From contig NZ_JAJOMA010000007.1 of assembly GCF_021129235.1 (NCBI RefSeq), positions 1 to 64,000 on the forward strand: DNA of 64,000 nucleotides. Direction: 5' to 3'. Shown here piece after piece: positions 35,440 to 44,996 of the stretch. Made by a program: the position numbers and the translations under genes. This DNA comes from Kineosporia mesophila. Lineage in GTDB: Bacteria > Actinomycetota > Actinomycetes > Actinomycetales > Kineosporiaceae. Numbering within the stretch: position 1 is the stretch's first letter; every line of letters begins with the position of its first letter. The notes under the pieces were generated by a model. The model worked only from the letters and a program-made list of their open reading frames with translations, was not told where the DNA came from and searched no databases.

Positions 35440-36166
35440 CGAGAACGAGAAGTCACGCAGGAACGGCTCAGACCCGCTGCGCCCCGAGCGCGACGCGTTC
35501 GGCCGGCTCACCGGCCCGCGGGGCCGTCACCAGGCCAGCGCTTCGGCGATCCCGCAGGCACGCACCCGCGGCAGCTCGTCGATCGACCTGACCGACGAGC
35601 GGGCCGACGAGGCCCGCGAGCTGCACCAACTGGCCGAGGAGACGGCCACCGACGCGCAGACCTACCTGAACGCCCTCACCGAGGTGGCGGCCGGCTCCTC
35701 GCCCGACACGGCGATCCCGGTGCTGCTGCTGGCGGTCTCCCAGATCCTGCTCGGCGGGGCCCGGCTGGGCGCGATCACCGATGTGGTCCCGAGCGAGCGG
35801 TTCGAGCCCGACGCGGGCCCGGACCCCGACATCGACCCGCTGCGCACCGGCCTGGCCAACCTGCTCGACGGCCTGGACGAGTACGCCGACATCGTCGACC
35901 CGCTGACGTCGGGTGAGCTGATCCGCGGCATCCTGTCCGACGACCTGGCCGACGTCGCCGCCGACCTGGCCCACGGGCTGAGGCACTATCGCGACGGCCG
36001 GGTGGACGAGGCGCTGTGGTGGTGGCAGTTCTCCTACCTGTCCACGTGGGGGGTGCGGGCCACGAGCGCGCTGCGTGTGTTGCAGAGCATGCTCGGGCAC
36101 CTGCGGCTCGACGTCGACACGGACACGGTGGCCAATGCGGAGTTCGAGGCTCTCAACCTCGATTGA
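35432..36166 (+). CDS. DUF5063 family protein
   Basis: 244 residues, overlapping recR by 8 bases. The start has a polar 55-residue head, then an all-helical body ([58 protein letters not shown], quoted in part). DUF5063 proteins are typically encoded after recR in actinobacteria, function unknown. Confidence 0.8.
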   Translation: MSDENEKSRRNGSDPLRPERDAFGRLTGPRGRHQASASAIPQARTRGSSSIDLTDERADEARELHQLAEETATDAQTYLNALTEVAAGSSPDTAIPVLLLAVSQILLGGARLGAITDVVPSERFEPDAGPDPDIDPLRTGLANLLDGLDEYADIVDPLTSGELIRGILSDDLADVAADLAHGLRHYRDGRVDEALWWWQFSYLSTWGVRATSALRVLQSMLGHLRLDVDTDTVANAEFEALNLD

Positions 36167-36320
36167 TCCGGCGAAGACCGGTTCTGCCCGCACGATCTGG
36201 GGAGCAACCCGGCATCCGCCGTGCATCTCACCTGCCGAAATACTGTCCCGGTCGCCATTCCGGCCGCAGGTAGGATAGCCACGTCCGAAACTCCCTTCAC
36301 GAGTAGCAAGGAGCGACCCG

Positions 36321-37588
36321 GTGAGCTTGGTCGTGCAGAAGTACGGTGGTTCTTCCGTCGCGGATGCCGAAAGCGTCAAGCGGGTCGCCCGGCGGATCGT
36401 GGACACGCGAAAGCAGGGGCACGACGTCTGTGTCGTGGTCTCTGCGATGGGTGACACCACCGACGACCTGATCGAACTCGCCGAGAAGGTGTCGCCGCTC
36501 CCGCCCGCCCGTGAGCTCGACATGCTGCTCACCGCCGGTGAGCGCATCTCGATGGCCGTGGTGGCCATGGCGATCGCCGCGCTGGGTCAGGAGGCCCGAT
36601 CGTTCACGGGCAGCCAGGCCGGTGTCATCACCGACGGCGTGCACGGCAAGGCGCGCATCATCGACGTCACCCCCGGCCGCATCCGGGCCGCGCTGGACGA
36701 GGGGCACATCGCCATCGTCGCCGGTTTCCAGGGTGTGAGCCAGGACACGAAAGACATCACGACGCTCGGCCGCGGTGGCTCCGACACCACGGCGGTGGCC
36801 CTGGCGGCCGCGCTCGAGGCCGATGTCTGCGAGATCTACACCGACGTGGACGGCATTTTCACGGCCGACCCGCGCATCGTCCCGTCCGCCCAGCAGATCG
36901 CGCGGATCACCAGCGAGGAAATGCTGGAGATGGCGGCCTCCGGGGCGAAGGTGCTGCACCTGCGCTGCGTCGAGTACGCCCGTCGGTTCAACCTGCCGGT
37001 CCATGTCCGGTCGTCATTCAGTCATCGCGAGGGCACCTGGGTCACTGACCAGCCCGTCGAAGGAGCAGTGGTGGAGCAACCGATCATCTCCGGGGTCGCA
37101 CACGACCGGAGCGAAGCGAAGATCACCGTGGTCGGCGTGCCGGACAAGCCCGGCAAGGCCGCCGAGATCTTCCAGGTGGTCGCCGCCGCCGAGATCAACC
37201 TCGACATGATCGTGCAGAACGTGTCCGCGGCCGTGAGCGGCCTGACGGACATCTCCTTCACGCTGCCGAAGACCGACGGCCAGACGGCGATGAACGCTCT
37301 CAACCGGGCCCAGGAGCAGATCGGCTTCGAATCCCTGCGCTACGACGACCAGATCGGCAAGGTCTCGCTGATCGGCGCCGGAATGCGCAGCCACCCGGGG
37401 GTTTCCGCGCAGATGTTCGCGGCGCTCGCCGAGGCCGGCATCAACATCGAGATGATCAGCACGTCGGAGATCCGGCTGTCGCTGGTCACCCGCGCCGAGC
37501 GGCTGGACGACGCCGTTCGCGCCATTCACACCGCTTTCGGCCTGGACAGCGCCGACGGCGAGGCCGTGGTCTACGGAGGTACCGGACG

Positions 37589-37592
<4 letters not shown>
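36321..37592 (+). CDS. lysC: aspartate kinase (alpha subunit)
   Basis: 423 residues. It phosphorylates aspartate, entering the lysine, threonine, methionine and diaminopimelate pathways. [10 protein letters not shown] starts the kinase domain; [16 protein letters not shown] is the nucleotide-binding region; two ACT domains (~265-330 and ~345-415) provide feedback control. The GTG start has AAGGAG upstream and a TAGGAT -10 at 36271-36276. Overlaps asd by 4 bases. An in-frame internal start lies at 37071. Confidence 0.96.
37071..37592 (+). CDS. probable internal start: aspartate kinase beta subunit
   Basis: AAGGAG at 37060-37065 stands 5 bases before an in-frame GTG (lysC codon 251) that opens [20 protein letters not shown]. 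This matches the position where the Corynebacterium lysC message makes a separate beta (regulatory) subunit of the alpha2beta2 enzyme. The product would be 173 residues containing both ACT domains. Seen: the RBS and in-frame start. Inferred: actual use. Confidence 0.55.
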
Positions 37593-38656
<1,064 letters not shown>

Positions 38657-38670
38657 TCTCACCTGCACCT

Positions 38671-38704
38671 CTGCGGGCCGGTACCGAAAGGTACCGGCCC
38701 GCAG
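38671..38704 (+). terminator. lysC-asd terminator
   Basis: A 15-bp stem (CTGCGGGCCGGTACC paired with its complement) with a 4-base GAAA loop, followed by TAGTTTCAATT. It also lies between asd and the convergent peptidase gene. Confidence 0.9.
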
Positions 38705-38748
38705 TAGTTTCAATTGAGGACGCGGATGGGCTCCCCTTGACGGGTCGG

Positions 38749-40545
38749 TCAGGCCGGCAGATGCCGCCGGACGAAATTGATCTCGGCCCGCACCTGACGC
38801 ACCCGTTCGTCGTCCACCAAGGAGCCGTGCCCCGCGTCGTACCGGTACACCTCGTGCTCCGCACCCCGCTCGGCCAGCACCCCGACGTAGTTCTCGATCT
38901 GCCGGATCGGGCAGCGCGGGTCGTTCTCCCCGGCGAGTACGAGCACGGGGGCGGCCACCTTCTCCGCGTAGGTGATGGGACTGGAGTCGCGGTACTTCTC
39001 GGGCACCTCGTCCGGTGAACCACCGAAGAGCGAGCGGTCGAAGGCTTTCAGCGCCTCCATCTCGTCCTCGTACGCCGCCAGGTAGTCGGCCACCGGTACC
39101 CCGGCGACCCCCACGGCCCAGCGGTCCGGGTACAGGCCGAGCCCGAGCAGCGTGAGGTAGCCGCCCCACGACGCCCCGGCCAGCACCACCCGGTCCGGGG
39201 CCACCACGCCTACCTCGACCAGATGGTCGCGGACCGCGACGACGTCCTCGAGTTCGATGTGCCCGACCCGCTTCTCCAGGGCGTCGCGCCACTGCGACCC
39301 GTACCCGGTGGAGCCGCGGTAGTTCACCTGGAGCACCGCGAAGCCGTGGTCGACCCAGGCGCTCGGGTAGGCCCGGAACCAGTCGCCGTCGTGCGCGGTC
39401 GGGCCGCCGTGGATGTCGATGAGCAGGGGCAGCGGTTCGGTGGCACCCACTGGCCGGCGCAGGAGGGCGTGGATGCGCCCGCCCGGCCCGTCGACCCAGA
39501 CGTCTTCAAGAGGTACCGAGGCCGGGGCCGGATCGCCCGGAGGAGCCAGCACCAGGTCACCGTGCAGATTGCGTACGGCCGCGGGCAGCGCCGCCGACGA
39601 CCACAGGGCCCAGACCTCGCCGCCGGGGCGGGTGGTCGCGTCCATCACGGTTCCGTCGGACTGGCCCACGGCGGTGGTGGTCAGGTCGACGAGGCTGAAG
39701 GTGTAGAGCCGGGTGCGGGCCTCGTGGTCCACGCTCACCAGCAGTGCGGACGCGTCACGGAACCATTCGGCGTCCGAGATCTCGCCCAAGACATCGAGTT
39801 TCACCTCGAGCTCGGTGCCCGCCACAGCATCCCAGACCAGCAGTTCGCCCCGGCCCCGGCGCTCGTGCAGCACCAGTAGCCGCGGATCGCCCGTCACGGG
39901 GGCGAAACCCAATGGTTCCAGGCTTTTTCCGGGGCCATCCCAGAGATCGGCCACGGTCGAGCCGTCGCTCACCGCCAGCACGCGCAGAGCGGTGTGGCGG
40001 GAGTCGCCGTGCTCACTGTGGGCCAGGGCCAGGAGGGTGCCGTCCTCGCTCAGGCCGCCCACCCCGGCGTCCTCGGTGTGCTCGTAGATCAGTCGCAGCG
40101 GCCGGCCGGGTTCCTGGATCTGGATCCGGGTGCCGTAGCCGTCGTCGTTCTGGCCGATCACCGCCAGACCACCCCGGCCGAGCGCCAGACCGGCCGAATA
40201 TGACGGTTCCAGGCCGGGAATCGCGATCTCGTCGGCCCCCGGGGCCGATCCGAACGGCTGCTTGCGCCAGATGCCGTGCTCGTTGCCGGCCGCGTCGTCG
40301 AACCACCAGATCCACTCACCGGACGGGTCGATCTCGCCGTGCGCCGTACCCTCGCTCCGCGCGGTCAGCCGGGTGAGCCCCGCCTCGGGGCTCCAGCTGT
40401 GCATCTCCAGCACACCCTCGTGGGTGGCCACCACCAAGCAGCGGTCGGGTGCGTCCGTCGCCCAGACCGGCATCGCGATGCGCCCGGCCCGGAAGCGTCG
40501 TTCCCAGGCGGGGAGTGGACTGTCCTGTGGATTCGGCGCGGTCAT
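38749..40545 (-). CDS. second S9 prolyl-oligopeptidase-family peptidase
   Basis: 598 residues from ATG at 40545. N-terminal ~340 residues resemble the propeller; the catalytic part has HGGPTAHDG, the nucleophile GASWGG, the acid in GENDPRCP and His in DAGHGS. The elbow is GxSxGG, as in acylaminoacyl-peptidases. It shares only general architecture with the 177-2216 peptidase. In-frame sequence runs on to 40653, but the ATG at 40545 fits the family start better. Confidence 0.88.
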   Translation of the reverse strand: MTAPNPQDSPLPAWERRFRAGRIAMPVWATDAPDRCLVVATHEGVLEMHSWSPEAGLTRLTARSEGTAHGEIDPSGEWIWWFDDAAGNEHGIWRKQPFGSAPGADEIAIPGLEPSYSAGLALGRGGLAVIGQNDDGYGTRIQIQEPGRPLRLIYEHTEDAGVGGLSEDGTLLALAHSEHGDSRHTALRVLAVSDGSTVADLWDGPGKSLEPLGFAPVTGDPRLLVLHERRGRGELLVWDAVAGTELEVKLDVLGEISDAEWFRDASALLVSVDHEARTRLYTFSLVDLTTTAVGQSDGTVMDATTRPGGEVWALWSSAALPAAVRNLHGDLVLAPPGDPAPASVPLEDVWVDGPGGRIHALLRRPVGATEPLPLLIDIHGGPTAHDGDWFRAYPSAWVDHGFAVLQVNYRGSTGYGSQWRDALEKRVGHIELEDVVAVRDHLVEVGVVAPDRVVLAGASWGGYLTLLGLGLYPDRWAVGVAGVPVADYLAAYEDEMEALKAFDRSLFGGSPDEVPEKYRDSSPITYAEKVAAPVLVLAGENDPRCPIRQIENYVGVLAERGAEHEVYRYDAGHGSLVDDERVRQVRAEINFVRRHLPA

Positions 40546-40764
40546 GGCGAGAATCCTTGCACGCAGCGGGCGTGCGCGACCTGATTCGCCGGGGGTGTCC
40601 CGCTCGGCGACGGATTGGGTGGCACTCCGCCGCAGTGGGTCGAGCCAATCCACGGCGGAGCACCGTGATGGTCATATCGGCAGCCCGGCCCAGATCTTGA
40701 ACCTCACCACACCGCAATGCGCCGGCACCGAGGTCAACCGCTCCGCGTCCTCCTCTTCCCTCTT

Positions 40765-40850
40765 CGTGATCATGCAAAGCCTCCCCGGACTTCTAGAACT
40801 GTGGTGGTGGTTAGAGTTCTAGAACGCCGGGGAGGTTTTGCATGATCACG
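40765..40850. repeat. 86-bp inverted repeat, family A copy 3
   Basis: Arms 40765-40800 and 40815-40850 are complementary apart from two or three mismatches and G-T pairs, with a 14-base GTGGTGGTGG-type loop. The outer TGATCATGCA and inner TTCTAGAA blocks match copy 2. It sits in the intergenic region between the peptidase and the hexapeptide gene. Confidence 0.88.
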
Positions 40851-40927
40851 GGGATGTTGTCTGTCCCCGGTCACGGGGGATGTCGTCTGTCCCCGGTCAC
40901 GAGGGGTGTGGTCTGCCCTTGTCGTGG
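40850..40927. repeat. three tandem ~26-bp repeats
   Basis: Units of about 26 bases with the core GTCTGTCCCCGGTCAC occur directly after the palindrome; units 1 and 2 are nearly identical and unit 3 is diverged (TGGTCTGCCCTTGTCGTG). They begin in the repeat's last bases and end ~43 bases before the next gene. This could be an operator array or a by-product of the element. The 40546-40969 gap otherwise contains only this and the palindrome. Confidence 0.7.
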
Positions 40928-40969
40928 GGGATGCTGGGGGCCGGGTAGCGGGACGGGGAGGCTGGGTCG

Positions 40970-41671
40970 ATGGAGAATGCTGGTGTGGCAGGGTCGTTCG
41001 ACGACGGTAATAACGGCGACGGGAACAGCGGCGACCAGGGTGGCGAGGCGGCGGTGAACAGCGACGTGGCCGGTTCGGGCGACTCGACGGGCAGTGGCGC
41101 CGTCCCGGATTCCCGGGGTGTGGTCGCCGGTTCGGGTGGCGTGGACAGCAGTGTCACCGGTTCCAGCGGGGCGACCGTCTCGGGTTCGAGCGGGGTGACC
41201 GGTAGCATCGACACGTCCGGATCGCAGGGGGTGGCCGGCAGCATCACGGTGGCCGGTTCCAGCGGGGTCGCCGGGAGCATCGGTGTGACCGGGAGCTCCG
41301 GGGTCGCCGGGAGCGTGGCGGTGACCGGCAGTGCCGGAGTCTCGGGCAGTGTGGCGGTGGCCGGGAGCGCCGGGGTGGCGGGCAGCGTCGCCGTCGCGGG
41401 GAGCGCGGGCGTGGCCGGCAGCATCGCGACCAGCGGCAGCGCGGGGGTGGCCGGGAGCATCGGCACCAGCGGCAGCTTCGGCGTGCTGCTCAGTCTGTTC
41501 ACCGTGCTCGGGATCGGGATCCGGCGGTGTTACGGCACCTTCGCCTGCGTCGGCTGTCAGGACTGCGTCGGGTGTGCCTTCTGCATCGGCTGTCGCGACT
41601 GTGTCGGGTGCGCATTCTGTGTCGGTGGCGTGGGGCTGCGCGGTGTGAACGGTCTCCGGAAGAACAAGTAG
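40970..41671 (+). CDS. hexapeptide-repeat protein with period-3 cysteine tail
   Basis: 233 residues. From ~54 to ~171 the sequence is a six-residue repeat, GS-x-x-x-x (GSAGVA GSVAVA alternating), about 20 units. A hydrophobic stretch (~170-185, GVLLSLFTVLGIGI) follows, then nine cysteines spaced exactly every third residue, C193 to C217 (CVGCQDCVGCAFCIGC...), with a short basic end. The start has GGGGAGG eight bases upstream. No known family fits; the pattern suggests a beta-solenoid or fibre-like body with a metal- or disulfide-bearing membrane-proximal tail. Confidence 0.85.
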   Translation: MENAGVAGSFDDGNNGDGNSGDQGGEAAVNSDVAGSGDSTGSGAVPDSRGVVAGSGGVDSSVTGSSGATVSGSSGVTGSIDTSGSQGVAGSITVAGSSGVAGSIGVTGSSGVAGSVAVTGSAGVSGSVAVAGSAGVAGSVAVAGSAGVAGSIATSGSAGVAGSIGTSGSFGVLLSLFTVLGIGIRRCYGTFACVGCQDCVGCAFCIGCRDCVGCAFCVGGVGLRGVNGLRKNK

Positions 41672-41862
41672 ACCCGTCACCGTCCGTAAGAAATGGAAGT
41701 GCAGTAAGAGTGCAGTGTTTAAGGTTTGGTGATGGCCGCTCAGGGGTAAGCGGCGGGGGTACTAGAACCATCGGCGCATACCGCTTACGCCACCGGGTGC
41801 GAGAGAACTGAGGTGAGCCGGCGGCGACACGGGTGTCGCCGGCACCCTCGACAGGAGTTCTC
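41672..41862. promoter_or_regulatory. leader region of the secreted protein gene
   Basis: 191 bases. It contains a direct repeat AGTGCAGTAAGAGTGCAGTG (41699-41718), an inverted repeat GTAAGCGG ... CCGCTTAC around 41747-41790, and a GC-rich hairpin near 41820-41843 just before the ribosome-binding site. These could form a structured leader, but no known riboswitch is recognised. Confidence 0.4.
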
Positions 41863-42738
41863 ATGATCATCCGCAAGCCGCGCTCGCTCGCCCTGGCCAC
41901 CGCCGCGCTGATCGCGGGTGGTGCCGCCCTCACCCTGGTGCCCGCCGGTGCGGCGCAGGCCAAGGCCAGCCCCAAGGGTGACTTCGCGGTCACGGTCAAC
42001 GGCACCACGTACAACCCGGCCGAGGGTAAGGACGTGAAGCTGAAGGATCTGGCCGTGGCCGGCCCGATCGCCGTGCGGGGCAAGCACGTGGGCTTCGACG
42101 TCAACCCCTCGACGCTGGGCGTCTACAACTACACGCTGACCGGTGCGGCCGACCCGGAGCGCATGGTCACCGAGCCCACCGTCGTCTTTGCCTCGAAGGT
42201 GCCGGTGCTGACGCCGGCGCAGATCGGCACGGTGAAGATCGACCGGCTCGAGGTGAAGGACGACGACGCCACCATCATCCTCAGCGCCGCCGGCGGGAAG
42301 ATGAAGTTCCAGGCCAAGGACTTCGCCCAGGGCGGGATCTTCCAGCAGGAGCCCGAGTTCGGGTCGAACGTGGAGATCGTGCACACCCTCGGGCCGAAGC
42401 TCTTCTATTTCGTCAACGAGTTCACCGGGAAGATCAATTTCGGCGACGGCAAGGACCCGGTGACCACGGCCCAGAGCAGCACCGGTTATCACGAGATGCT
42501 GCTGGGCAAGGACAGCCCGCAGGTGGCCACGAAGCTTTACCAGGACGGCTCGGTGACGCGCTGGTCGGTGACCTCCGGCGGCCGGCTGGGTGGCGTGCTC
42601 GGTGAAGACGCCATCGAGCTCTCCCAGGGGGCGACGAACTGCACCAGCAAGTGCCAGGCGCAGAACCAGATTCACGGTTCCCTGCCGGTGCCCCCGCTGC
42701 CGACCGACCCCACCCCGATCCCGGTTCCCGCCAACTGA
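41863..42738 (+). CDS. secreted protein, function unknown
   Basis: 291 residues from ATG at 41863 with AGGAG eight bases upstream. A Sec signal peptide (MIIRKPRSLALATAALIAGG then a cut after GAAQA) precedes a soluble ~258-residue domain rich in beta-type sequence (FAVTVNGTTYNPAEGKDVKLKDL; VSKVKIDRLEVKDDDATIIL-like), two cysteines (NCTSKC) and a Pro-rich end. No anchor is visible. Its family is not recognised. Confidence 0.75.
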   Translation: MIIRKPRSLALATAALIAGGAALTLVPAGAAQAKASPKGDFAVTVNGTTYNPAEGKDVKLKDLAVAGPIAVRGKHVGFDVNPSTLGVYNYTLTGAADPERMVTEPTVVFASKVPVLTPAQIGTVKIDRLEVKDDDATIILSAAGGKMKFQAKDFAQGGIFQQEPEFGSNVEIVHTLGPKLFYFVNEFTGKINFGDGKDPVTTAQSSTGYHEMLLGKDSPQVATKLYQDGSVTRWSVTSGGRLGGVLGEDAIELSQGATNCTSKCQAQNQIHGSLPVPPLPTDPTPIPVPAN

Positions 42739-42777
42739 TTTCACTGGCTGAGAACTGTTCCGGCAGCGGGAAAGTGC

Positions 42778-42813
42778 GAGGGCCGGGGAGCGGGCGACCG
42801 CTCCCCGGCCCTC
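42778..42813. terminator. bidirectional terminator
   Basis: A 16-bp GC-rich perfect stem (GAGGGCCGGGGAGCGG) with a GCGA loop between the convergent secreted-protein gene and the DUF397 gene. Confidence 0.85.
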
Positions 42814-42827
42814 ACCCGTGCGAAAGG

Positions 42828-43034
42828 TCAGTGACTGCTGAGGCCGTCGAGCCGGCCGCCCTTGGCGGCGTCGATCCAGGCCGAGAACTCGACCGGGGCG
42901 AACCGGAGAGTCGGGCCGTTCCCGTGTGCCTTGGTGTCACGCACCTCGACATCGTGTCCGTTGCGCCGGATTTCCACGCACTGGCCTCCGCCGCCGCTGG
43001 CCTGAGCCTTGATCCAAGGTGTCTGCGTACTCAT
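42828..43034 (-). CDS. DUF397 domain protein
   Basis: 68 residues, almost entirely the DUF397 domain: WIKAQASGGGGQCVEIR, VRDTKAHGNGPTLRF and FSAWIDAAKGG. It overlaps the stop of the Scr1-type regulator by 4 bases. Such DUF397/Scr1 pairs behave like toxin-antitoxin or developmental signalling pairs in Streptomyces (bldB-like context). The partner is the regulator 43031-43846. Confidence 0.88.
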   Translation of the reverse strand: MSTQTPWIKAQASGGGGQCVEIRRNGHDVEVRDTKAHGNGPTLRFAPVEFSAWIDAAKGGRLDGLSSH

Positions 43035-43846
43035 GTCGTGTACTCCTCGAGTCGGACGGATTTCTGCCTGAGCGTTTCCCAGACGTCCCGGTAGGTACGG
43101 AGTTTGCTTTCCTTTTCCAGGTACCGGGCGTCTGCTTGGGACTCCAGATAGACCACGTCGGTGTCTGGTTCGGTGAATTCCAGCAGGGTGAAAGCCCCAC
43201 CGCGTAAACCCGGGTGCGCACCGCCGGACCAGGGAAGTATCCGAACCTCGACATTGGTCTTCTCGTCGCTCAGGCGACGAAGATAGCGCAGTTGTTCGCG
43301 CATGATGTCAGCCGAACCGATGATCCGGTGCAGCGCCGATTCGCCGATGACAGCCGTGACGAGGGGTGGGTCGGCCCCGCCGAAAGCCGTTTCCATACGA
43401 GTAATGCGTAACTCGGCGTCACGTCGCCGCGCATTTTCCGCCATGCCCTCACCGATCGTGAGATGTTCGTGGTACAGCGGGGTTTGGAGAAGGCCGTGAA
43501 TCAACTCAGCGTCATAGGTCTTGATCGCCGCCGCGGACTGCTCGAGATCCAGGTACAACCCGAACCCCGGTATCAGGACATCGGTGAAGTCTTCCCAGAT
43601 GTTTTCCGCGTCGGCCCGGGCCGCCAGGTCGGTGAGTCGTTCGGTCATGGCCTCGTCGGCGCCGTACATGAAGCAGAGAGCGCGGATGTCGGCGTACTTG
43701 AAGGGCCCTTTTCCGGCCTCCATTCGCCAGATCTTCTGACGCGATCCGACCGACCGCACGTCTTCCGGCTTCTTGCCGGCCATTTCCCGTAGCCTTCGGA
43801 GCTGCCGCCCGAGGGAACGCCGCCCCATGCCCGACCCACTGCTCAT
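43031..43846 (-). CDS. Scr1-family helix-turn-helix regulator (DUF5753)
   Basis: 271 residues from ATG at 43846 (43828 is an alternative). N-terminal XRE-type HTH (RQLRRLREMAGKKPEDV and KIWRMEAGK), then the DUF5753 effector domain with IPGFGLYLDLEQSA, IHGLLQTPLYHEHL and VVYLESQADARYLE. Controls the adjacent DUF397 gene in related systems. The divergent gene at 43993 may be a partner in the same locus. Confidence 0.85.
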   Translation of the reverse strand: MSSGSGMGRRSLGRQLRRLREMAGKKPEDVRSVGSRQKIWRMEAGKGPFKYADIRALCFMYGADEAMTERLTDLAARADAENIWEDFTDVLIPGFGLYLDLEQSAAAIKTYDAELIHGLLQTPLYHEHLTIGEGMAENARRRDAELRITRMETAFGGADPPLVTAVIGESALHRIIGSADIMREQLRYLRRLSDEKTNVEVRILPWSGGAHPGLRGGAFTLLEFTEPDTDVVYLESQADARYLEKESKLRTYRDVWETLRQKSVRLEEYTT

Positions 43847-43992
43847 GGCGGCGAGTTTGGCATTTTCCTGAACAACGGGCGAGTAACAAGTCGAGGGCGC
43901 GAATGTCGTCACGCTCCCCCCGTCACAAAACGTTACATTGAAGTGGCTCGGGGTAACGGCTGAGACTATTCAATGGCGGGGGGAGAGCCGAT

Positions 43993-44376
43993 GTGTTCCA
44001 GGCATCGGTCCAGGCCACACAACGGGGGTTTACGCCCATGCAGGAGCAGGCAGCTCTGAAAGGTGAAAGACCGGGCGCCGGGGAGTGGGTCGGCCGGGTC
44101 GAGGTCGATCTGCGTAATGCCCGGGACTGGTCTATCGGCTCGCTGCATCTTGAGGTGGAGCCGGGGACGGTCACGGTCTGGTTCGGGTCCCGCGCCCTGG
44201 CGGTGATGAACCGCGACGAGCTGCGTGAATGGATCATTCATCCACGCGGCACCCGCCTGGCGGCGGACGATCTGGTCTGGTCCACCCAGTACGGCTCCAC
44301 CTATGTGGCGATCGGCTGGACCGCCGAGTACCGCATGGGCGACGCGTCGTTGCGTGAACTGACGGCGGTGATCTGA
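43993..44376 (+). CDS. conserved hypothetical protein
   Basis: 127 residues from GTG at 43993, with GGGGGGAGAG upstream (an ATG at 44038 is an alternative). The sequence has a compact beta-rich look (VGRVEVDLRNARDWSIGSLHLEVEPGTVTVWFG in parts; GSTYVAIGWTAEY). It is the divergent neighbour of the Scr1/DUF397 unit and is followed 3 bases later by a small cysteine-containing gene. Function unknown. Confidence 0.65.
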   Translation: MFQASVQATQRGFTPMQEQAALKGERPGAGEWVGRVEVDLRNARDWSIGSLHLEVEPGTVTVWFGSRALAVMNRDELREWIIHPRGTRLAADDLVWSTQYGSTYVAIGWTAEYRMGDASLRELTAVI

Positions 44377-44379
44377 GCC

Positions 44380-44637
44380 GTGGTCGCCATGACCTCCTCG
44401 TCATCCGCATCGTCGTTGGAAGTGGGTACGGGCCGCCCGGGTCCGGAACGTCAGCACCCCGACGGAGGCCCGGTCGATCACCGGCCCACCGGGGGCTTCT
44501 GTGCGTGTTGCGGCGCGGTGTACCCGTGCGCGACCGCTCGGAGGCAGGGGCGTGACCGGCCGCTGGTCCACGAGTTCCTGGCCCCGATGAGCCGGCTGGC
44601 CCGGCTGCGGGACGAAAGCATCGCATCGGCAGGGTGA
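44380..44637 (+). CDS. small cysteine-containing protein
   Basis: 85 residues. The notable part is FCACCGAVYPC, a CxCC...C motif that looks like a small zinc-binding knuckle, followed by a basic helix ending PMSRLARLRDE. The N-terminal third is Ser/Gly-rich. It sits in the same unit as the preceding gene. Function unknown; moderate coding evidence. Confidence 0.5.
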   Translation: MVAMTSSSSASSLEVGTGRPGPERQHPDGGPVDHRPTGGFCACCGAVYPCATARRQGRDRPLVHEFLAPMSRLARLRDESIASAG

Positions 44638-44726
44638 TCCGCCGACCCGGATCCACCGGGTCCGGACGGCCGCACGAAATGCACGGTCCGGGAAAGATTT
44701 CCGGGTACGGGCGAGTAGATCCACGG

Positions 44727-44776
44727 ACGTCAGGGGCTGATCGGGCCAGCGGGGTCTGATCAGCCCCTGACGTTTT
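44727..44776 (+). terminator. terminator after the 43993-44637 unit
   Basis: A 16-bp stem (ACGTCAGGGGCTGATC with its complement) with a 15-base loop followed by TTTT. The following ~220 bases up to the FHA gene contain no clear ORF and may be a leader with short hairpins. Confidence 0.85.
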
Positions 44777-44996
44777 CCCGAGGGCCGGGCGGGGTCGGCA
44801 CCATTGCTCCGGGCAACTGAAAGGTTTTCAGGGGAGGGTGTTTACCCTCAGTCGAGTTCAGTCGAAGGACCCGTTCGTCGAACTCCGGGGGGTCAGTCCG
44901 ATAGTTGTTCTGACAAGCACTCGGAGGATGCGGAAAACTATTGGTCGTGTGTCAAGCCTGTGCCGGCCCGGCCGGCGAGTTCCCCCGGAGGTGGTC

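Noticed and set aside
40850-40927. CRISPR-like direct repeats
   Set aside because: Units are tandem without unique spacers and only three are present.
41672-41862. Riboswitch upstream of the secreted protein gene
   Set aside because: There are repeats and hairpins but no conserved core of any riboswitch I know; listed only as a leader region.
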